Part shown: in pieces, positions 1 to 8,395 of the stretch
Layout of the letters: every line of letters begins with the position of its first letter
Numbering within the stretch: the first letter of the stretch is position 1
Assembly: GCA_041395205.1 (NCBI GenBank)
Contig: JAWLAZ010000001.1
Coordinates: 1,674,001-1,738,000 of the forward strand
DNA length: 64,000 bases
Source of the DNA: JAHEFU01 sp041395205
GTDB lineage: Bacteria > 4484-113 > JAFGCY01
Reading direction: 5' to 3'
Notes under the pieces: model-generated
The model's database searches: none
Told to the model about the DNA's origin: nothing
The model's input: the letters and a program-made list of their open reading frames with translations, nothing else
Translations under genes and position numbers: made by a program

Positions 1-88
1 GACGAGCCGTCCTGAAAAGTGTTCGCGCCGCGGCCCGGAAAATCCTCAGGCGCTACAATTGGAAGTTCTCCGAGGTACCTACACGACC

Positions 89-1531
89 ATGCAAGAAATC
101 ATCGACGCATTCCTCAACAAGGCCCAGAGCAGGGGCATCGACTACGCCGACATCCGCATCATCGACCGCCGCCGTGAAAGCATCACGGTGCGCGACGGGC
201 GTGTTGACAGTTACGCCGATGCCACGGACGCCGGGATCGGCGTGCGCGTGCTGCACAAGGGCCGCTGGGGCTTCGCCGCCAGCCACAACATTGATGCCAG
301 GGAGGCGGCGATGATCACCGAGACGGCGCTGCGCATCTCGGAGGCCAGTGCCCGGGCGGGTGGAGAGGCCACGCGGCTTGATGAGATCGAGGTCCACAAG
401 GCGGAGTACAGCACGCCGCTGGAGACGGACCCCTTCGCGGTCTCGCTGGAGGACAAGCTCTCGCGGCTGATGGCCTGTGACGAGCTGATGGCGAAGGCCG
501 CGGCGGTCTCGCACCGCCAGAGCTTCTATGACGCCTGGCGTGAGGACCAGCACTTCGCAAGCACCGAGGGTGCCAACATCCACCAGGTGGTGACGGAGTG
601 CGGCGGCGGGATCCAGGCGGATGCGATCAGGGATGGCGACCACCAGGTGCGCTGCTTCCCCAACAGCTTCCGCGGGCAGTTCCACACCGGCGGCTATGAG
701 CAGTTCATGCGCTACGACCTCGAGGGCGAAAGCGCGCGCATCGCCGAGGAGGCCATCCAGCTGCTGGCGGCACCGCAGGTGCCTGACGAAGTGACGACGA
801 TCATCATCGACGGACCGCAGCTCGGGCTGCAGATCCACGAGAGCATCGGCCACGCCATCGAGCTGGACCGCGTGCTGGGCTGGGAGCTGGCCTATGCCGG
901 CGGCAGCTTCGTCAAGCATGACGACGTCGGCAAGCTGAAGTACGGCAGCGAGATCATGCACGTGACACTTGACCCGACGCTCTCCGGCGGACTGGGCAGC
1001 TACATGTATGACGACGACGGCACGAAGGCCTTCCGCACGGACTTGATCAAGGACGGAATCCTGACCGGCTTCATGAGCGGCCGGGACAGCGCCGGAGCCT
1101 GCGGGCAGCGCACCACGGCCTGCAACCGCAGCGACGGCTTCGCCCGCCTGCCGATCGTGCGCATGGCGAATGTCAACCTTGAACCCGGCAACTACACCCT
1201 CGAGGAGCTGATCGGCTCCACGAAGAAGGGCTACCTGTTCAGCAACAACCGCTCCTGGTCGATTGACGACCACCGCGTGAACTTCCAGTTCGGCTGCGAG
1301 GCCGCCTGGGAGATCATCGACGGCAAGCTCGGGCGGATGTTCCGCAACCCGAACTACACCGGGATCACCACCGAATTCTGGGGCAACTACAGCGGCTCCT
1401 GCAACGCGGACCACTGGAACATCTGGGGTACGCCGAACTGCGGCAAGGGCCAGCCGGGCCAGACCGCACATGTGGCCCATGGCTGCGCGCCCTCACGGTT
1501 CGACAACGTGCGCGTGGGGGTGCGCGGCTGA
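89..1531 (+). CDS. tldD: TldD metalloprotease subunit
   Basis: TldD family protein, 480 residues. With TldE/PmbA it forms the TldD-TldE metalloprotease known to trim small modified peptides and degrade unfolded peptides in the cytoplasm. The catalytic HExxxH zinc motif is visible as HESIGH at residues 250-255, inside the conserved block HESIGHAIELDR, and the length is typical of the family. An in-frame upstream start at 59 exists, but the ATG at 89 gives the usual TldD N-terminus (MQEIIDAFL) and lies 13 bases after a CGAGG purine run. A possible -10 box TACAAT sits at 54-59. It is the first gene of an operon of five: its stop overlaps the next ATG (ATGA), and its partner tldE lies two genes downstream, separated by two secreted proteins, which is an unusual arrangement. 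Family call is secure; the substrate is unknown. Confidence 0.95.
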   Translation: MQEIIDAFLNKAQSRGIDYADIRIIDRRRESITVRDGRVDSYADATDAGIGVRVLHKGRWGFAASHNIDAREAAMITETALRISEASARAGGEATRLDEIEVHKAEYSTPLETDPFAVSLEDKLSRLMACDELMAKAAAVSHRQSFYDAWREDQHFASTEGANIHQVVTECGGGIQADAIRDGDHQVRCFPNSFRGQFHTGGYEQFMRYDLEGESARIAEEAIQLLAAPQVPDEVTTIIIDGPQLGLQIHESIGHAIELDRVLGWELAYAGGSFVKHDDVGKLKYGSEIMHVTLDPTLSGGLGSYMYDDDGTKAFRTDLIKDGILTGFMSGRDSAGACGQRTTACNRSDGFARLPIVRMANVNLEPGNYTLEELIGSTKKGYLFSNNRSWSIDDHRVNFQFGCEAAWEIIDGKLGRMFRNPNYTGITTEFWGNYSGSCNADHWNIWGTPNCGKGQPGQTAHVAHGCAPSRFDNVRVGVRG

Positions 1532-2430
1532 TGCGGCAGTTCCTCTGCAGCCTGCTCTGCCTGCTGTGCCTGGTGATGCCGGGACTGGCGCAGGCGCGGC
1601 TCAAGGCCGAGAGCGCTGACCCGATGGTGCTGCTCGAGGAGGCCAAGCTGACGATCGCCGACGGCAAGCTGGCGCACGCCCAGGAACTGCTGGCGGAGAT
1701 CCCGCTTGCGGATGCCGAGGACTACGTGGCCCAGGAGGTGCTGTTCCAGCAGCTGCTGCTCTCGGCGGCGCTGCTGCAAGCCTCGGACTTCCTGCTGCGT
1801 GAACTGGTCAGCGGCGAGCTGTTCGAGAGCGGCTATGCCGATTACCTCGTGGAGGAGCGCTCGCGCCAGGCTTCGCAGTTCGAGGAGCAGTCGCGGCGCT
1901 TCATTGAGCTGAGCGGGACGGACCCGCAGCTGGAGTTCGTGCGCTTCCGCCTGCCTTTCGTGACCGTGGAGCACCTGCGCGACGTGGAGCTCTACAGCGA
2001 CGTGGAGATGCTGCGCGCAGCCGTGGATTCCTGGGGCCGCGATCAGCAGCGGCTCGGCAAGGGCCTGATCAATGCCCAGGCGCGGGTCGCACTGGTGCTG
2101 GTCTGCGCCCGCTTCTACGACCTGGAACAGGCCAGCGCCACGATCGAGGCGGTCTCCCTGCGCCTGCTGGAGGGCGTGCCGGTGGAGATGCGCGCCACCG
2201 TGGAATGGATCGCCGAGTTCAGCTACAGCGTTGCCAACCCGGCGGACGGCCTGGAGGAACTCAGCCTGCTGGCCCGCGCGAGCCTTGATCCCAGCGCCGC
2301 GGCTCCGCTGGAGGAAGCCGCCCCCGAGACTCCGGCGGCCAGCGCTCCCACAGAGGGCAGTGGCCGCAGGTTCGGGCTCAGGCGCGGCAACAAGCAGTCA
2401 AACGATGTGGTGGAAAGGACGTCTGACTGA
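1531..2430 (+). CDS. secreted protein of unknown function between tldD and tldE
   Basis: 299 residues. The N-terminus is a clear Sec signal peptide (basic MRQ, then a Leu/Cys-rich core ending in GLAQA), so the protein is exported. The mature part is acidic and helical-looking, with repeated Leu/Ala/Glu patterns such as VLLEEAKLTIADGKLAHAQ near the start, which vaguely recalls TPR-like helical pairs, but I cannot assign a family. The C-terminal 40 residues are low-complexity (Ala/Pro/Glu then Arg/Gly). Translationally coupled to tldD by a 4-base overlap and one base away from the next gene. Being embedded between two peptidase subunit genes suggests a related role, but the peptidase is cytoplasmic and this protein is exported, so the link is inference only. 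Confidence 0.75.
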   Translation: MRQFLCSLLCLLCLVMPGLAQARLKAESADPMVLLEEAKLTIADGKLAHAQELLAEIPLADAEDYVAQEVLFQQLLLSAALLQASDFLLRELVSGELFESGYADYLVEERSRQASQFEEQSRRFIELSGTDPQLEFVRFRLPFVTVEHLRDVELYSDVEMLRAAVDSWGRDQQRLGKGLINAQARVALVLVCARFYDLEQASATIEAVSLRLLEGVPVEMRATVEWIAEFSYSVANPADGLEELSLLARASLDPSAAAPLEEAAPETPAASAPTEGSGRRFGLRRGNKQSNDVVERTSD

Positions 2431-2431
2431 C

Positions 2432-3277
2432 ATGCAGATCCTCAGACTGACAATCGGTATCCTGATCAGCGGCATCCTGCTCGCGGTACCGGCCCTGGCG
2501 CAGGGCCCGGCGGACAATCTGCAGAAGGCCCGCAGTGAATTCTCCGCGGACCACATCTATGCGGCGGATGCCCTGTTGCAGAAGGTGATCGACGACGAGG
2601 CGGCCAGCCAGCTGCAGGTCGAGGAAGCGCTGTTCCTGCAGAGCATCATCTACTACGGTGACGTGCTGGGGGCGATGGCGGTGATCGAGCCGCTGGCGAG
2701 CGCCAGCAGCCAGGGCAGCGGCTACAAGGGCGAGGTCAGCCGCCAGCTTTTGCTGGCCCGGCGGGCCTTCCATGCCGCGAGCACGCGCTACCTGACCGCC
2801 ACGGTGCTCGGCAGCAAGCTGGACAAGGTCACGCTGGAGCTGCCGCCGTTCACGGAGGCGGATCTCGCGGCGATCAACAGCACGCTGTCCGACAAGGCGG
2901 CGCTGGAGCGCATCCTCACGGATTATGAAACCGACAGCGCAGTGGGCAAGGGCCTGCTCGCCAAGTCCAGCCGCCTGGGGCTCTACACCGGCTTCGGGCG
3001 GATGCTGCCGCCGGGCGGGAGCCGCAAGTTCGCCTCGATCCGCTCGAGCTTCAAGCAGGGCAGCGCCTTCACGCCCGTGATGTACATGGACTTCATCGCC
3101 GAGGTCTCGGTGGAAATGGCAATGCTCGTCAATGAGCCCAATGGCCCGGACCTGATCGATCTCGCGCGCCGCGCGGATGAGCGCATCATGGAGATCACCG
3201 GCGGCAAGCCGGACAACCTCTACGTCAAGAACGCCACGAGGCGCATGGCCGGCTACCGCAAGGCCGGCAAGGAGTAA
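2432..3277 (+). CDS. second secreted protein of unknown function in the tldD-tldE operon
   Basis: 281 residues starting at the ATG at 2432, directly after the previous stop; a longer reading frame upstream is an overlap with the preceding gene. The N-terminus is a signal peptide (MQILRLTIGILISG...ALAQG). After the signal peptide it begins with a helical segment (NLQKARSEFSADHIYAADALLQKVID) that is similar in style to the start of the mature part of its upstream neighbour ('leucine-rich, accumulating units lost and regained'), so the two may be distant paralogues; this is a visual impression, not an alignment. It is followed two bases later by tldE. No catalytic motif recognised. Confidence 0.75.
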   Translation: MQILRLTIGILISGILLAVPALAQGPADNLQKARSEFSADHIYAADALLQKVIDDEAASQLQVEEALFLQSIIYYGDVLGAMAVIEPLASASSQGSGYKGEVSRQLLLARRAFHAASTRYLTATVLGSKLDKVTLELPPFTEADLAAINSTLSDKAALERILTDYETDSAVGKGLLAKSSRLGLYTGFGRMLPPGGSRKFASIRSSFKQGSAFTPVMYMDFIAEVSVEMAMLVNEPNGPDLIDLARRADERIMEITGGKPDNLYVKNATRRMAGYRKAGKE

Positions 3278-3279
3278 GC

Positions 3280-4662
3280 ATGGCGGAAGTACTGGAAAAG
3301 CAGTTCACGACCAAGAAGCTGATGCAGCGCCAGGACGAGCTCGTGACCCTCGCGCGGCATGCACTGCAGAGCAGCGAGGCCGACCAGACCCAGGTGAACA
3401 TCATCACGAGCGACAGTGCGCTGACGCGCTTTGCCAATAGTGAGATCCACCAGAACACCTATGAGCGCGAGGCCAGCCTCGGGATCACCGTGCGCCTCGG
3501 CCAGCGCGAGGGCCGCGTCTCCACCAACGTGCTGACGCATGAGTCCGTGGCCGCCACGGTGGCACGGGCGGTGGCGGCGGCGCGCATCAGCCAGCCCAAC
3601 CCGGATCTGGCGGAGCTGCCCAGCGGTCCCTTCGACTACCCCTTCCGCGTGGACTACCACGAGGCCACCGCGGCCTGCACCCCCGAGGAGCGCGCCGACA
3701 TGGTGATCAAGGGCTTCGCGGCGGGTGAGGACGAGGAGTTCCGCGCCAGCGGGATCCTGCGCACGGGGCAGCTCAACTGCGTGGTTGCCAACAATCTCGG
3801 CGTGGAGGCGGCGGTGCATTCCAGCACGGCGCGCTACCAGGTGGTCTGGGGTGGTGCCAACAGCAGCGGCAAGTCCGATGTGGAGGTCCGCAACATCCGC
3901 GAAATCGACGTCCAGGAGCACAGCACCCGCGCCTATGCGGTTGCCAAGAAGAGCCAGAACCCGCGCAATGACATCGAGCCTGGGCGCTACACGGTTGTGC
4001 TCGGCCCCAACTGCATCTCGACGATGCTCGGCTTCCTCGCGGGGCTGGGCTTCAGCGGGCGGCGCTACAACGACGGCGCGAGCTTCATGAGCGGCAACCT
4101 CGGCCAGCCGGTGACGGGCCCGCAGATCACGATCACCGACGACCCGCTCGATGAGCGCACGCTCTCGCTGCCCTTTGACAACGCGGGAGTGCCGCGCCAG
4201 CGCGTGGTGCTGATCGAGAGCGGCGTGGCCCGCGGCGTGGTGCATGATGCCAACACCGCCAAGAAGGCCGGCACCGTCAGCACCGGCCACGACACCGGGA
4301 TGCGCTATCCCGCGCCGCGCAGCCTCGTGCTCAGCCCGGGCATCGAGGAGACGGCGGACCTGATCAGCGGCGTGGAGCGCGGGATCTTCGTCTCCAACTT
4401 CCACTACACCAACGTGGTGGACCCGATGGCGACGGTGATCACGGGCATGACCCGCGACGGTACCTTCCTGATCGAGGACGGCAAGCTCACGAGCGGCCTG
4501 ACCAACTTCCGCTTCACCCAGAACGTGCTGGAGGCCTTCGCCAACGTGACCGGGATGGGCTCGGAGCTGGTGTTCATGCCGGCCTTCTGGGGCTCGGGGG
4601 CGCTGGTGCCGGAGGCGATGCGGATTGACAACTTCAACTTCAGCGGCAAGACGGATTTCTAG
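3280..4662 (+). CDS. pmbA: TldE/PmbA metalloprotease partner subunit
   Basis: 460 residues, TldE/PmbA family. It lacks the HExxxH motif of TldD, as expected for the non-catalytic partner of the TldD-TldE heterodimer. Family landmarks are the C-terminal block with RxxxxLSPGxxxxxDLI (RSLVLSPGIEETADLI) and the GIFVSNFHYTNVVDP segment, followed by the 'G..I.DGKL......NFRFTQNVLEAFANV' pattern. The start ATG at 3280 lies two bases after the upstream stop with GGAGTAA in front. It is separated from tldD by two secreted-protein genes rather than being adjacent. The downstream DUF1844 gene follows after 8 bases. Confidence 0.93.
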   Translation: MAEVLEKQFTTKKLMQRQDELVTLARHALQSSEADQTQVNIITSDSALTRFANSEIHQNTYEREASLGITVRLGQREGRVSTNVLTHESVAATVARAVAAARISQPNPDLAELPSGPFDYPFRVDYHEATAACTPEERADMVIKGFAAGEDEEFRASGILRTGQLNCVVANNLGVEAAVHSSTARYQVVWGGANSSGKSDVEVRNIREIDVQEHSTRAYAVAKKSQNPRNDIEPGRYTVVLGPNCISTMLGFLAGLGFSGRRYNDGASFMSGNLGQPVTGPQITITDDPLDERTLSLPFDNAGVPRQRVVLIESGVARGVVHDANTAKKAGTVSTGHDTGMRYPAPRSLVLSPGIEETADLISGVERGIFVSNFHYTNVVDPMATVITGMTRDGTFLIEDGKLTSGLTNFRFTQNVLEAFANVTGMGSELVFMPAFWGSGALVPEAMRIDNFNFSGKTDF

Positions 4663-4670
4663 GAACAGTG

Positions 4671-5267
4671 ATGACAAAGTACTTTGACGACGACCAGAAG
4701 GAACCGCCTGAGATCATCATCCAGGACCTGCGCCATTCGCGCGGGGCGGAGGAAGAGGAGCTGCAGCCCGAGCCTGAGCAGGCCGCTGCCGCCGAGCCCC
4801 AGAGTGCTGGCGCGGCTCCGCAGATGGAGGTCGTGGAAGCTCCGGCGGCCCCGGCCGCAGCGATGCATGATCACGATCACGAGCATGATCACCATGATCA
4901 CGACCACGATCATGGCGATGGATCGATGGATGAGCAGCTAGCCGAAGCCGAGTACCGCCAGGTGCTGCAGATCTTCGAGCTGGGCCTGAACAACTACCAG
5001 AAGAGCCAACTCGGGATCTTCATCCAGTTCGCGCTGATCCACCTCGGGCGCACGCCGCATCCCGCCACGGGTCTGGTGGCGACGGACCTCGACAAGGCGC
5101 GCTTCGCGATCGACCTGCTGCATGTGAGCTACACGCATCTCGAGCGCGAGCTGCAGCCCCAGGAGCGCCAGGAGTTCCAGTCGGTGATTGCCCAGCTGCA
5201 GATGCTCTATACGCAGCTTGCCGGCAATGCGCCGATGCCGCCGCAGGGCAGCGAGCCGGAAGCCTAG
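4671..5267 (+). CDS. DUF1844 protein with a His/Asp metal-binding stretch
   Basis: 198 residues if started at the ATG at 4671 (a GTG at 4668 is directly in front). Residues ~100-195 match the DUF1844 pattern: FIQFALIHLG, then HPATGLVATDLDKARFAIDLL, then a helical tail with LERELQPQERQEF. Between an acidic/Ala-rich N-terminal part and this domain is a run of about 18 residues built almost only of His and Asp/Glu (HDHDHEHDHHDHDHDHGDG, encoded at about 4867-4920), a typical Zn/Ni/Cu-binding linker that is not part of ordinary DUF1844 proteins. No signal peptide. It closes the tldD-tldE operon; a role in holding or supplying zinc to the TldD metalloprotease is an attractive but untested inference. 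Its stop overlaps the end of the convergent membrane-protein gene. Confidence 0.85.
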   Translation: MTKYFDDDQKEPPEIIIQDLRHSRGAEEEELQPEPEQAAAAEPQSAGAAPQMEVVEAPAAPAAAMHDHDHEHDHHDHDHDHGDGSMDEQLAEAEYRQVLQIFELGLNNYQKSQLGIFIQFALIHLGRTPHPATGLVATDLDKARFAIDLLHVSYTHLERELQPQERQEFQSVIAQLQMLYTQLAGNAPMPPQGSEPEA

Positions 5268-5521
5268 ATCACGTCATTCATGCTGAGCGTGAGCCAGCTG
5301 CAGTAGAACGTGATGAAGGTCAGGAGGATGAAACCGCCCACGCAGCCCGTGGCGAAGATTTCGCGGAAGTTCATCAGCTCCCCGGATTTCTGCAGCTGGT
5401 GCGAAGCATTGTTGCGGCGGAAGAGATAGGCCACCTGCCAGGGCGTGCAGATCGTCCAGATCAGCCAGAGCAGCACCAGGCCGTGCGGCAGGTTCAGCAG
5501 GAACTTCATGTAATCGGGCAT
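5264..5521 (-). CDS. small two-helix membrane protein, unknown function
   Basis: 85 residues. Two hydrophobic segments are plain: residues ~8-27 (LLNLPHGLVLLWLIWTICTP) and ~55-78 (GCVGGFILLTFITFYCSW), joined by a basic loop (LFRRNNASHQLQKSG). I chose the ATG at 5521 because the in-frame ATG at 5530 would lie inside a -10-like box (TACAAT on this strand, 5530-5535). It overlaps the convergent DUF1844 gene by 4 bases at its 3' end and lies just downstream of the ComEA-like gene. No family recognised. The membrane pattern and lack of stop codons in an otherwise GC-rich strand make it likely real, but short. Confidence 0.6.
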   Translation of the reverse strand: MPDYMKFLLNLPHGLVLLWLIWTICTPWQVAYLFRRNNASHQLQKSGELMNFREIFATGCVGGFILLTFITFYCSWLTLSMNDVI

Positions 5522-5529
5522 GCTGTCCA

Positions 5530-5535
5530 ATTGTA
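5530..5535 (-). promoter_or_regulatory. -10 box 8 bases ahead of the start codon (leaderless transcript candidate)
   Basis: TACAAT on the minus strand, 8 bases before the ATG at 5521. Transcription from it would start at or within a base or two of the ATG, giving a leaderless mRNA. No recognisable -35 box. Confidence 0.3.
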
Positions 5536-5545
5536 CGCCGCCGGC

Positions 5546-6043
5546 TCAGGGTGCTGCGTCAATCCGCAGCAGCGGCCGCAGGCGTTCCAGCGTGGCGCTG
5601 CCGATACCCTCCACCTCAAGCAGCTCATCCACTGAACCGAAGCCACGGCGCTGTTCGCGCACGCTGACGATGCGCTGTGCCAGCACGGGGCCGATGCCTG
5701 GCAGTTCGTCCAGCTCGGCAGCGCTGGCGCTGTTCAGATCGAGTGTCCTGGGATCTTTCGAACCACCCGGCTGAGCTTCCTGCCGCTCCGGCGTTACCGA
5801 ATCAATGGAACTGGATGTCTCAGAGAGTGCGGGCGCTGGGTCAGCTGTTGTCTCAGGCGGATCCGGCAGCAGCTGGACCCGGCCCCGGGCGGGGGAGAGC
5901 ACTGCGGCGCCGGGCTGCACACCGGTGCGCACCGGATCCTGCTGAACGGCGAGGATCCGCCAGCGCAGGGCCAGGCAGGCAATGCAGATCAGGGCGATCC
6001 CGCCCAGCATGATGGAGGCATAGAGCCTGCTGTTCAGTGGCAT
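5546..6043 (-). CDS. ComEA-like helix-hairpin-helix DNA-binding protein
   Basis: 165 residues. An N-terminal membrane anchor (residues ~8-27, MLGGIALICIACLALRW) is followed by a long Pro/Ser/Glu-rich linker and a C-terminal double helix-hairpin-helix domain: LDLNSASAAELDELPGIG then a second VEGIGSATLERL. This is the ComEA layout, the periplasmic DNA receptor of natural transformation, though the same domain occurs in other DNA-binding and competence-related proteins. No comEC or other competence gene lies in the window, so DNA uptake is inference. Its start is preceded by about 180 bases of non-coding DNA shared with the divergently transcribed response regulator. Confidence 0.85.
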   Translation of the reverse strand: MPLNSRLYASIMLGGIALICIACLALRWRILAVQQDPVRTGVQPGAAVLSPARGRVQLLPDPPETTADPAPALSETSSSIDSVTPERQEAQPGGSKDPRTLDLNSASAAELDELPGIGPVLAQRIVSVREQRRGFGSVDELLEVEGIGSATLERLRPLLRIDAAP

Positions 6044-6080
6044 GGCAATATCAGTGAATATATGACAATAATCGTTCTGA

Positions 6081-6109
6081 ATTCTAGCACAGAAACAGGC
6101 ATTGTGTAA
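6081..6109 (-). promoter_or_regulatory. possible promoter for the ComEA-like gene
   Basis: Minus-strand TAGAAT (6081-6086) preceded by TGC, an extended -10, with TTACAC 17 bases upstream (6104-6109) as a weak -35. It lies 38 bases before the start codon. Pattern match only. Confidence 0.35.
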
Positions 6110-6223
6110 GCGCAGTCAAAGTACAGTCAAAGCGCCGTGAAACCGGCGGTGATTCAGAAGGCAGGGGTTAATCTGCTGTTACGGAACTGATAAATACGCA
6201 TGGGAATGCAAAAGGAGGCCGGC

Positions 6224-6664
6224 ATGAGCGTGGAAATGAGAGTACAGGAACTGCTGATCGGAGGCGCACCGGCTTCCGTGCTGAACAGGCAGCGGGTGCT
6301 GGTCGTGGACGACGACCCCGCCGTGCAGCGTGTGCTGCAGCGCACCATCGGACGCATGGATCTCGACGTGCGGATCTGTGAGGATGGCGACGAAGCCCTG
6401 GCCCTGGTCCGGAGCCAGCTCCAGCCCTTCGGGCTGGCGATCCTCGACCGCAATATTCCCGGCACCCGAGGTGCACAGCTCGTGAATGCGCTGCGGGCGC
6501 TCTCACCCGGGATCCGCATCATGATGATCAGCGGCGATGACGCCATCGTTGAGGAAGCGGAGCTGCTGGAGTGCGGCGTGGAAGGCCTGCTCATCAAGCC
6601 CTTCGAGCTCAGTGAGATCCGCAGCCGGATCATGCGCCTGCTGGACTGCCCTGACATCTGCTGA
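6224..6664 (+). CDS. single-domain response regulator
   Basis: 146 residues, one receiver domain after a ~25-residue N-terminal extension. The phosphoacceptor pocket is intact: acidic pair in VLVVDDDP, phosphorylatable Asp in LAILDRNIPG, Thr/Ser in MMISGDD, and the invariant Lys in LIKPFELSE. No output domain follows, so it acts as a relay or allosteric protein (CheY/Spo0F-like). I start at 6224 because AGGAGG lies at 6213-6218, 5 bases upstream; ATGs at 6200 and 6206 are in frame but overlap that site. No kinase is adjacent; the hybrid kinase at 36.6-40.2 kb is the only histidine kinase in the window. Confidence 0.9.
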   Translation: MSVEMRVQELLIGGAPASVLNRQRVLVVDDDPAVQRVLQRTIGRMDLDVRICEDGDEALALVRSQLQPFGLAILDRNIPGTRGAQLVNALRALSPGIRIMMISGDDAIVEEAELLECGVEGLLIKPFELSEIRSRIMRLLDCPDIC

Positions 6665-6672
6665 GCAGGCGC

Positions 6673-6678
6673 TAAAAT
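6673..6678 (+). promoter_or_regulatory. -10 box 6 bases ahead of nadC (leaderless candidate)
   Basis: TAAAAT at 6673-6678, only 6 bases before the GTG start at 6685 and 8 bases after the response-regulator stop. No Shine-Dalgarno can fit between, so the transcript would be leaderless. No clear -35. Confidence 0.4.
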
Positions 6679-6684
6679 CCACGG

Positions 6685-7536
6685 GTGAACCAGCTCCTGA
6701 TTGAGGAATGCGTGCGCGCGGAACTGCTGGCCGACATCGGCAACGGTGACGTGACGACCGAATTCGCCCTGCAGGGCCGCGATGTGCCGGCCCGCGCCGA
6801 CATCCTGCTGCGCGAACCCGGCGTGGCCTGCGGCTGCCATGTGGCACGCGAGGTCTTCCGCCAGCTCAGCGGCGAGGTGCGCTGCGCGCTGCATGTGCCG
6901 GATGGCAGCCAGCAGCCGGCGGGCACCAGCCTGCTGACCGTGGAGGGACCGGCGGATGCCCTGCTCAGCGGCGAGCGTGTGGCCCTGAACTTCCTGCAGC
7001 GGATGTGCGGGATCGCCACACTGGGTCGGCAGTGGGCCGACCTGGCAAGGCCGCAGGGGATCCGCATCACCGGCACGCGCAAGACCACCCCGGGCTTCCG
7101 GATGTTCGAGAAGTATGCGATCCGCTGCGGCACGGGCTTCAACCACCGCATGGACCTCGATCACAGTGTGATGCTGAAGGACAACCACTTCGCCGCCAGC
7201 CCGTTCTCAGACTGGGAGGAGCTGGTCCGAAGCGTCAGGAGCAGGCTCAGCCACACCATGAAGCTGGAGGCCGAGGCCGATTCCCCGGCGATGCTCGAGC
7301 CGCTGCTGCGCGGCGGGGCGGACATCATCCTGCTTGACAACTTCAGCCCTGATCAGGTGCGCGAAGCCGTTGCCATGATCGGCGGGCGGGCCACGGTCGA
7401 GGTCAGCGGCGGCGTGAATCTTGACAACATCGCTGATTACCTGATTCCCGGCGTGGACGTGATCTCCACCGGCACCCTGAGCCACAGCTACCGCTCGCTG
7501 GACATCGGGATGGACTTCCTGGCGGGGGGCCGCTGA
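6685..7536 (+). CDS. nadC: nicotinate-nucleotide diphosphorylase (quinolinate phosphoribosyltransferase)
   Basis: 283 residues. Converts quinolinate and PRPP to nicotinate mononucleotide, CO2 and PPi in de novo NAD synthesis. Diagnostic blocks are all present: the early GDVTTE, GTRKTTPGFR(M)FEKYA around residues 131-146, NHRMDLDHSVMLKDNH, the EAEADS helix, LLDNF and the late EVSGGVN and DVISTGTLSHS. Length is normal. The start is a GTG at 6685 that gives the standard N-terminus; it lacks a Shine-Dalgarno and directly follows a -10-like box. The stop overlaps the coaX ATG by one base, so the two cofactor genes are co-transcribed. nadA and nadB are not in the window. Confidence 0.97.
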   Translation: MNQLLIEECVRAELLADIGNGDVTTEFALQGRDVPARADILLREPGVACGCHVAREVFRQLSGEVRCALHVPDGSQQPAGTSLLTVEGPADALLSGERVALNFLQRMCGIATLGRQWADLARPQGIRITGTRKTTPGFRMFEKYAIRCGTGFNHRMDLDHSVMLKDNHFAASPFSDWEELVRSVRSRLSHTMKLEAEADSPAMLEPLLRGGADIILLDNFSPDQVREAVAMIGGRATVEVSGGVNLDNIADYLIPGVDVISTGTLSHSYRSLDIGMDFLAGGR

Positions 7537-8297
7537 TGCTGCTCGTCTGTGACATCGGCAATTCAAACATCGTCTTCGGGATCTATGACGGCAGCACGCT
7601 CGTGGCCAGCTGGCGGCTGACCAGCCGCCTGAATGCGACCGTGGATGAGTACCTTGTGATGACCGGGACCCTGCTGCAGCGCCAGGCCGGCACGGCGCGG
7701 ATCAGCGATGCGATCATCTCGAGCGTGGTGCCGCCGCTCTTACCCAAGCTGCGCAGCGTGATCCGCGAGCTGACCGGGGCGGAGCCGCTGGTGGTCGGTC
7801 CCGGCGTGCGCACCGGGCTGGACATCCAGTATGAGGATCCGCGCCAGGTCGGAGCGGACCGGATCGTCAACGCCGTGGCGGCGATCGAACGACACGGCCC
7901 GCCGCTGATCGCGGTGGACTTCGGCACGGCCACGACCTTCGACGTGGTGCTGGAGCCGAATGTCTACCTCGGCGGGATCATCTTCCCGGGGATCCACATC
8001 TCGCTGGATTCGCTGGTGAGCCGCACCGCCAAGCTGCCCAAGGTGGAGCTTTCGCCCGTGGAGCGGATCGTCGGGCGCAATACCTCGGAGAGCATCCGCA
8101 GCGGGATCCTCAACGGCACGGGGGCGATGGTGGACGAGCTGGTTGACAGGATCTGCGAGGAGCAGGGAATCGAACCGACCGTGCTGGCAACGGGCGGCTT
8201 CGCGGAGCTGGTGCGCGAGTACAGCCGCAGCATCCAGTTCGTGGAGACGGACCTGACGCTGTTCGGCCTGCGCCTGATCTGGGAACGCAACCGCTGA
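7536..8297 (+). CDS. coaX: type III pantothenate kinase
   Basis: 253 residues. Phosphorylates pantothenate, the first step of coenzyme A synthesis. The CoaX signatures are seen in order: the phosphate-binding DIGNSNIVFG at the N-terminus, the pantothenate-binding YEDPRQVGADRIVNA block (residues ~95-115), and the second nucleotide-binding motif DFGTATTFDVV (~127-137), followed by PGIHISLDSLVSRTAKLP. Length matches the family. Its ATG overlaps the nadC stop. Many genomes place coaX next to birA or nadC, which fits. A 1-kb gene-free stretch follows. Confidence 0.96.
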   Translation: MLLVCDIGNSNIVFGIYDGSTLVASWRLTSRLNATVDEYLVMTGTLLQRQAGTARISDAIISSVVPPLLPKLRSVIRELTGAEPLVVGPGVRTGLDIQYEDPRQVGADRIVNAVAAIERHGPPLIAVDFGTATTFDVVLEPNVYLGGIIFPGIHISLDSLVSRTAKLPKVELSPVERIVGRNTSESIRSGILNGTGAMVDELVDRICEEQGIEPTVLATGGFAELVREYSRSIQFVETDLTLFGLRLIWERNR

Positions 8298-8395
8298 GGG
8301 TGCAGGAGCCGGGTTGCAGGGTGCAGTTGGCAGCGAGCTCACAGAGCAGAAACAGAATCAGAAACAGAAACGGAATGAGAAACAGGCAGGGGTGA
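8298..8395. repeat. short low-complexity word repeats after coaX
   Basis: Two short word repeats: GGTGCAG/GGTTGCAGGGTGCAG at 8298-8330, and a run of AGAAACAGAA/TCAGAAAC-type words at 8345-8387. No coding potential. In style it resembles the word repeats at 50.75-50.89 kb and 53.91-54.07 kb. Confidence 0.5.
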
